Below the pieces are notes generated by a model that had not been told where the DNA came from, made no database searches, and saw only the letters and a list, made by a program, of their open reading frames with translations. The position numbers were made by a program, and so were the translations under genes. A DNA stretch of 14,228 bases from CAZAYB01 sp964489215 (GTDB lineage: Bacteria > Planctomycetota > Phycisphaerae > Sedimentisphaerales > Anaerohalosphaeraceae), in contig CAZAYB010000051.1 of NCBI GenBank assembly GCA_964489215.1, forward strand, positions 1 to 14,228. Direction: 5' to 3'. Positions 14,139 through 14,228 of this stretch are shown here, piece after piece. Numbering within the stretch: position 1 is the first letter of the stretch; each line of letters starts with the position of its first letter.

Positions 14139-14157
14139 TCAGCCGTACACAGGCTGA
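14139..14157 (-). promoter_or_regulatory. Hairpin between prs and rplY
   Basis: TCAGCC and GGCTGA form a perfect 6-base stem around a 7-base loop, two bases after the prs stop codon and 32 bases before the rplY start. No T-run follows, so it is unlikely to be an intrinsic terminator. It may protect the 3' end of prs or belong to the rplY leader. Confidence 0.4.
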
Positions 14158-14159
14158 TA

Positions 14160-14228
14160 TTATCCATTTACATTGTTAAACATACTGCTTATAGATTCGT
14201 TTCTGTGTATTCTTCCGATAGCCTCACC
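14160..14228 (-). CDS. prs: Ribose-phosphate pyrophosphokinase, C-terminal fragment
   Basis: The last 22 codons and TAA stop of a gene entering from the right edge. The reading GEAIGRIHRNESISSMF matches the conserved C terminus of PRPP synthetase, usually of the form A-I-x-R-I-H-x-x-E-S-[VI]-S-S-[LM]-F, followed here by five more residues (NNVNG). The enzyme makes PRPP from ribose 5-phosphate and ATP for nucleotide, His and Trp synthesis. Its position directly upstream of rplY and pth is the common bacterial order and supports the call despite the short length. Confidence 0.82.
   Translation of the reverse strand, partial: GEAIGRIHRNESISSMFNNVNG

Overview
The window reads as chromosomal DNA from a Gram-negative, outer-membrane-bearing bacterium, most likely a planctomycete of the Phycisphaerae type. 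This placement is inferred from gene order, the LpxC-FabZ fusion protein and the general look of the proteins; no search was run. A run of exactly 100 N inside dnaB (10446-10545) shows that it comes from a draft scaffold, probably a metagenome assembly.

Layout. At the left edge is the 5' end of a HAD-family hydrolase gene on the minus strand (1-94). A 185-base divergent intergenic region follows, then a family 4 uracil-DNA glycosylase gene on the plus strand (280-996). Everything from 1050 to the right edge is on the minus strand and, read in the direction of transcription, runs: prs (3' end only), rplY/ctc, pth, rpsF, ssb, rpsR, rplI, dnaB, bamA, ompH/skp, lpxD, lpxC-fabZ, lpxA, a Gfo/Idh/MocA oxidoreductase gene and an unrecognised multi-pass membrane protein gene.

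The right half is therefore a translation/replication block: PRPP synthesis, ribosomal proteins bL25, bS6, bS18 and bL9, peptidyl-tRNA hydrolase, SSB and the replicative helicase. The left half is an outer-membrane block: BamA inserts barrel proteins, Skp/OmpH escorts them, and LpxA, LpxC and LpxD perform the first three committed steps of lipid A synthesis, with FabZ fused to LpxC. Spacing between consecutive genes is below 75 bases or negative except for the 238-base pth-rpsF gap, so much of this could be co-transcribed. That gap holds a plausible S6:S18-type autoregulatory RNA element (a CCG bulge between two helices just upstream of rpsF), and a good promoter-like sequence lies between rplY and pth.

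The content is mostly conserved housekeeping. The points most worth a second look are: LpxA lacks the residue aligned with E. coli Asp74 and sits next to a GnnA-like oxidoreductase gene, which hints at an altered lipid A precursor; the rpsF leader element; bS6 carries a 19-residue nearly all-Asp tail; bS18 is the four-cysteine, zinc-binding type; and the assembly gap in dnaB is almost certainly shorter on paper than in reality.
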